From Berberis thunbergii (lineage: Eukaryota; Streptophyta; Magnoliopsida; Ranunculales; Berberidaceae), in the NCBI GenBank assembly GCA_003290165.1, contig QNQO01009144.1:1-64000 (forward strand): DNA of 64,000 nucleotides, given 5' to 3'. Under the pieces are notes generated by a model. It was not told where the DNA came from and did not search any database. It was given only the letters and a program-made list of their open reading frames with translations. The translations under genes and the position numbers were made by a program. Position 1 is the stretch's first letter. Every line of letters starts with the position of its first letter. Below are positions 59,831-64,000 of this stretch, piece by piece.

Positions 59831-60690
59831 AATCATAGAATATCAAAGAAGATCAGATCAGATTAAATAGGATCATATCAAAAAAGTTAATAGAAGATCA
59901 AAAATGATAAAAAAATATCAAAGAAGATCAAATAAGATAAAATCGAATCAAAGAAGATCAGCTCAAAGAAGATCAGATCAGATAAACGAAGATAAAAAAA
60001 TATCAAAAAAGATCAAATAAGATAAAAGAAGATCAAAGAAAATCAGATCAGATCAAATAATATAAAAAAGGATAAAAAAAGAAGATCAAAGAATATCAAA
60101 GAAGCTCAAAAAGGATAAAAAAAGATCAAATAAGATCAGATTAAATAAGGTCAAAGAATATCAAATAAGATCAAAGAAGATAAAATCAGATAAAAAAATA
60201 TCAGATCAAATCAAAGAAGATCAAAAGGGATAAAAAAAGATCATAAAATATCAAATCGGATCAGATCAAAGAAGATAAAAAAAAGATCAAATAAGATAAA
60301 AAAAAGATCAAAGAAAATCAAAGAAGATCAGAGAAAATCAAAGAAGATCACAAAGGATAAAAAAAGATCAAAGAATATCAGATCAGATCAGATCAAATAA
60401 GATAAAAAAAGATAAAAAAAACCAAAGAAGATAAAATCAGATCAAAGAAGATTAGATCAAAGAAGATTAGATTAGATCAGATCAAAGAAGATAAAAAAGG
60501 ATAACAAAAAGATCAAATCAGATCAAAGAAGATCAGATCAGATAAAAAAAGAAGATAAAAAAGGATAAAAAAAGATCAAAGAAAATCAAATAAGATAAAA
60601 GAATATCAGATCAGATCAAAAAGGATAAAAAAAGATCAAAGAAGATCAGATCTCAGATCTGAGATCGTATCAAATCGAAGAAGAAGATAT
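59830..60690 (+). repeat. GATCAAA-type low-complexity satellite
   Basis: About 860 bp built almost only from GATCAAA, GATCAGATCA, GATAAAA and AAAGAAGATC units in irregular order, purine-rich on the plus strand. Not a strict tandem repeat. It ends at AGATCTCAGATCTGAGATC near 60650. Confidence 0.9.
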
Positions 60691-60691
60691 G

Positions 60692-60695
<4 letters not shown>

Positions 60696-60723
<28 letters not shown>
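60696..60723. repeat. (AT)n microsatellite
   Basis: About fourteen AT units at the right edge of the GATCAAA satellite. Confidence 0.95.
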
Positions 60724-60726
<3 letters not shown>

Positions 60727-61079
60727 AAAACATTTAGCAACGACAAAATAGTCGTCGCTAAGTTTTACAAATAAAACTCCTTTTAACTACGATTTTCTAC
60801 CGTCGCTAATGGTTTTAAAAAATATTTAATATATGTATAAAAACAATTAGCGACGGCTCAGCTTTACAAATAAAAATATATAAAAAAAACATTAGTTACG
60901 GGATAAGAGCCGTCGCTAATCTGAGAGGTAATTTGGTGCGTGAAACGCAGGTTTTGGCTCCAAATTTGAGCATCGCCTCCTCTGCTCATCTCGCTCCTCG
61001 GCTCCTCCGCAGCCTCCTCTGCTCCTCAGATCTCGCCTCCTCTGCTCTTCCTTCTCACAGAGAGATAGAGAGAGCGGCA

Positions 61080-61374
61080 ATGGTGACTCTAAGGAAGAGA
61101 AGTAGAACCCAAGAGACCCCAGCGAACCCGAAGCAAACCCAAGACCATGGAAGCACTCCTGCTGATGAGGTTTCTGGGTATGAGGAGGCAATAGAGAAGA
61201 GGATCAGAGAGATCATGGAAACAATGCAGAAGCTTGGGATTCTCGGTCTCTCTCGCAACTCAAGTTTGAACTCATCCCTCTCAAGAGACCTGGTGGTGGG
61301 AACTCTTCGTATCAGCGGAAGACTCCCAAGTCATCTCCTTTATGCCCTTCTCTGCCTCCCAGACGATCTTCCAG
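61080..61374 (+). pseudogene. First-exon fragment of an unassigned nuclear gene
   Basis: ATG at 61080: MVTLRKRSRTQETPANP, then VSGYEEAIEKRIREIMETMQ and KLGILGLSR. After a one-base shift near 61258 the reading continues QLKFELIPLK ... PSLPPRRSSR up to a GTAAAA donor (61375). The pattern (YEEAIEKRI...MQKLGI, basic PRRSSR) recalls N-termini of plant nuclear proteins such as CDCA7-like or B3-type proteins, but I cannot name it. The frame break and lack of downstream exons suggest a captured fragment. The C/T-rich leader (60960-61075) looks like a real 5' UTR. Confidence 0.5.
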
Positions 61375-61983
61375 GTAAAAATACCCTTTTTAGTTTTTTG
61401 TTGTTTGAATCAAAGGTGGTTCCTTTTTGTTGTTGGATTAGATGGGTTTGTAAGATGGTTCTCTGGTTAAATGGTGGGGTTTGATTGGTTTTTGTTGGAA
61501 AAATGGTGGGGTTTTGCATTTTAGGTTTTAGAAAGTTACAAGAACTGAAATCGCATTTCATGTTTCATTTGTTGTGAAATCAATATGGTATCTTTGCAAT
61601 GGGTTTATTCAGATTTTTGTTAAAGCATTCTAGTGGGAAATTCAGTTGGTTTTGTTAAAAAATCAACTAAGGGTTATGGGGTTTGTGTGTTTTATTTAGG
61701 TTTCAGAGCATTTACTCAGGTGCAATGCTATTTCTTCATACTCTTTGCTTTGGTTATCCAAAATGTTTTTTGTTTCCTTTAATTTGGTTTATTTTCACAA
61801 TGGAGTTTCCTGAGGTTTCTTTTGTTGCTAAGCCACTGTTAATTCATCACAAAATCACTGTTTTCCATCTTCTATGTTCGATTTGGTGATAAAAATCAAG
61901 TCTTTATTTTCTTCTCCTTCGGTTTTAGCTTGGGTCTTATTGCTTGAGTCTGATAAAAAGCAAACAATGAAAGAGGTATTAGG

Positions 61984-62281
61984 GTTGAACCCAACTGGAT
62001 CATTGGACTTGAGCAAGCTCACGTACTCCTTGGCTCTGGTGTCATGAGCCTCAAAATGTGTCATCCCATTCTGCTTCAAAAGTCCTTGTTTCGCAACATT
62101 CTCCCTCTGGAAGCTGAAGAACACAAACCTTCCCAAGAAAAGAGAGAGCCATGTGCTCAAGCTGATCACTAGTGATGGGTTCAACTCTGCCTTTACAACG
62201 AGTGATGATCCTCGACTTTTGGCGACGCCTTTGTTTCTCGTTGCTGAGATGTTGGCTTTGATGGTGAGGGTGGAGTCTGTT
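61984..62281 (-). pseudogene. PSAG: Photosystem I subunit V (PsaG) fragment
   Basis: Minus strand: transit-peptide end ([25 protein letters not shown]), then mature Psa[38 protein letters not shown] and [20 protein letters not shown]. It stops there, without the second membrane helix. Two changes at normally conserved Gly positions (STW, EAH) fit decay. PsaG is a nuclear-encoded chloroplast membrane protein; here a single exon piece lies antisense to its neighbours. Confidence 0.88.
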
Positions 62282-62548
62282 GGCTAGCCACAACCTTTGT
62301 TGGTTGTTCGGGAGTCTTTTTTTTTTAAACAACTTGATCTTCTTGCACCTTGCAAATGCATCTCATCTTTTAAATGATTTCATTGAACATATAAAGCATT
62401 GGCAACATTAGTTCTACTTTCCCTAGATTAACAAAAGTTTATTATGAAAAGATGAATATAAATCAAAATTAGTCTCTTCGATCTTCATCGCTTATTGACT
62501 TGGTTTTGCATAAAATTCTTGTTATGTGTTATAGTTGTTGTGTCATAG

Positions 62549-63110
<562 letters not shown>

Positions 63111-63623
63111 GTGAGTACCTGCTGCCTTTTTAAATGCCTGTCCCACAGCTTTCATCGCAGGTGTCTCAACCTCTGCTAGTGGTTGTGTGGATTCACCTAC
63201 GTATGCCTGGGGCTCAAGCCCTTATGGAGAAATAGGTTGTCATGAATCAACGGGCTCTGCTACTTTTACTTAGCAGTTTTCTCCTGCCTTTGTATCTGCT
63301 AAGAGTGAATCTTGGAAGACAGGGAAAATGCTAGTGTTTTTTTTTTCTTCTTCAATATACCTGAGAGTAAATAACTTAAATGAGACTGCCAGTGAGACTA
63401 CTTGTTTAGAATTTAGACATTACGTACCTGCACTTGAGTGAAGTTTGTCTTTGCTGCATTGGCAGGCTTATCTCTTTTATCCATCGTCATTTCTTCTTGT
63501 TAGTCAAAAATCACCTCTTGTAGTAGACTTTAATTGTTAGATACCTGGATTCAGTAGCAGTGCATCTTCACTGTTTGAGCTATGTATCCAAAATTGAATG
63601 AAGGTCAATTCTTTTTTATATAG
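63111..63623. other. Spacer between NDUFV2 and ALG6 pieces
   Basis: Holds an open stretch about 63162-63275 on the plus strand (SASGCVDSPTYAWGSSPYGE) that may be part of another captured exon; I cannot identify it. The rest is AT-rich. Confidence 0.35.
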
Positions 63624-63981
63624 TAAACTTCTTATGAGGTGGACAGTATTGTCGTCGGACATTCTTATCTTTTTCCCGGCTGCAATCTATTTCCTCATCG
63701 CCTATTATGCTAAGCTTGACAACAGTCACAAGGAAGATATGGCATGGTATCTTACCATCATTTTGCTCAACCCATGCCTGATACTAATTGACCATGGCCA
63801 TTTTCAGGTGCAATTCTAGTTCTTTTATTTTATCTGGTTGTAATTTTTTTAGTTGATTAATCCTAAGCATATGTCCAGTGCCAATTCTTATTTTTTGTTA
63901 GTACAACTGCATCAGCTTGGGCCTTACCCTTGGAGCAATTGCTGCAATCTTCTCCAAGAATGACTTGGTTGCTTGCTTTTA
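63624..63981 (+). pseudogene. ALG6: ALG6 glucosyltransferase fragment
   Basis: Exons 63624-63807 (KLLMRWTVLSSDILIFFPAA, IYFLIAYYAKLDNSHKED, ILLNPCLILIDHGHFQ) and 63902-63981 (YNCISLGLTLGAIAAIFSKN, DLVACF then stop). These match the ER membrane enzyme that adds the first glucose to Man9GlcNAc2-PP-dolichol (Arabidopsis At5g38460 type). The reading ends in TAA at 63979 where the family continues. The N-terminal exons are absent upstream, so it is a fragment. Confidence 0.88.
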
Positions 63982-64000
63982 ATTAGTTTCTGAAGTTTCC

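Overview
This 64 kb window is nuclear DNA of a flowering plant, most likely a eudicot. It is AT-rich, its genes are interrupted by GT-AG introns, and plant-specific families are present (GRDP, plant basic secretory protein, FAR1/MULE, Tat-type Ty3 elements with an antisense ORF). The species cannot be fixed from the sequence. Only four regions look like host genes; most of the rest is nested transposable elements.

Layout. 1-5.6 kb: 5' half of a FAN1 DNA-repair nuclease gene (minus strand), with canonical splice sites but at least three reading-frame breaks. 7.8-10.3 kb: a complete ribosomal protein eL38 gene (plus). 11.05-14.45 kb: two related fold-back elements with about 185-bp internal repeats, followed by a Tourist-like MITE. 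15.04-25.30 kb: a decayed Tat-lineage Ty3 retrotransposon (plus) with a nine-unit, about 179-bp tandem array and an antisense ORF split by a hAT-type MITE. 25.45-29.89 kb: a Mutator-like element with long inverted repeats, an 11-bp target duplication and a FAR1-type protein that has lost its transposase core. 31.7-36.8 kb: a complete eight-exon glycine-rich domain protein (GRDP) gene.

37.73-42.43 kb: a very young chromovirus (minus) with near-identical LTRs and one open 1189-codon frame, from which reverse transcriptase and most of RNase H are cleanly missing. 43.8-44.65 kb: a single-exon plant basic secretory protein family gene, apparently membrane-anchored and without the HExxH motif. 45.0-48.4 kb: a truncated copia element with a tRNA-derived SINE in it, a relic exon of the elongation factor ELF1/ELOF1, and a partial duplicate of the GRDP gene. 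48.5-59.0 kb: a third fold-back element, split by a second Tat element (49.94-58.50 kb, minus, TSD AACAT) and cut at its right end by a CACTA terminus. 59.02-64 kb: CACTA terminus and subterminal repeats, a GATCAAA-type low-complexity satellite, then pieces of at least three or four unrelated host genes (an unassigned nuclear gene, antisense PsaG, NDUFV2, ALG6), introns retained. This looks like a Pack-CACTA element whose right end lies outside the window.

The host genes do not form a pathway. The window is best read as a history of nested insertions and gene-fragment duplication. The two most unusual items are the recently mobile RT-less chromovirus and the multi-gene-capturing CACTA candidate.
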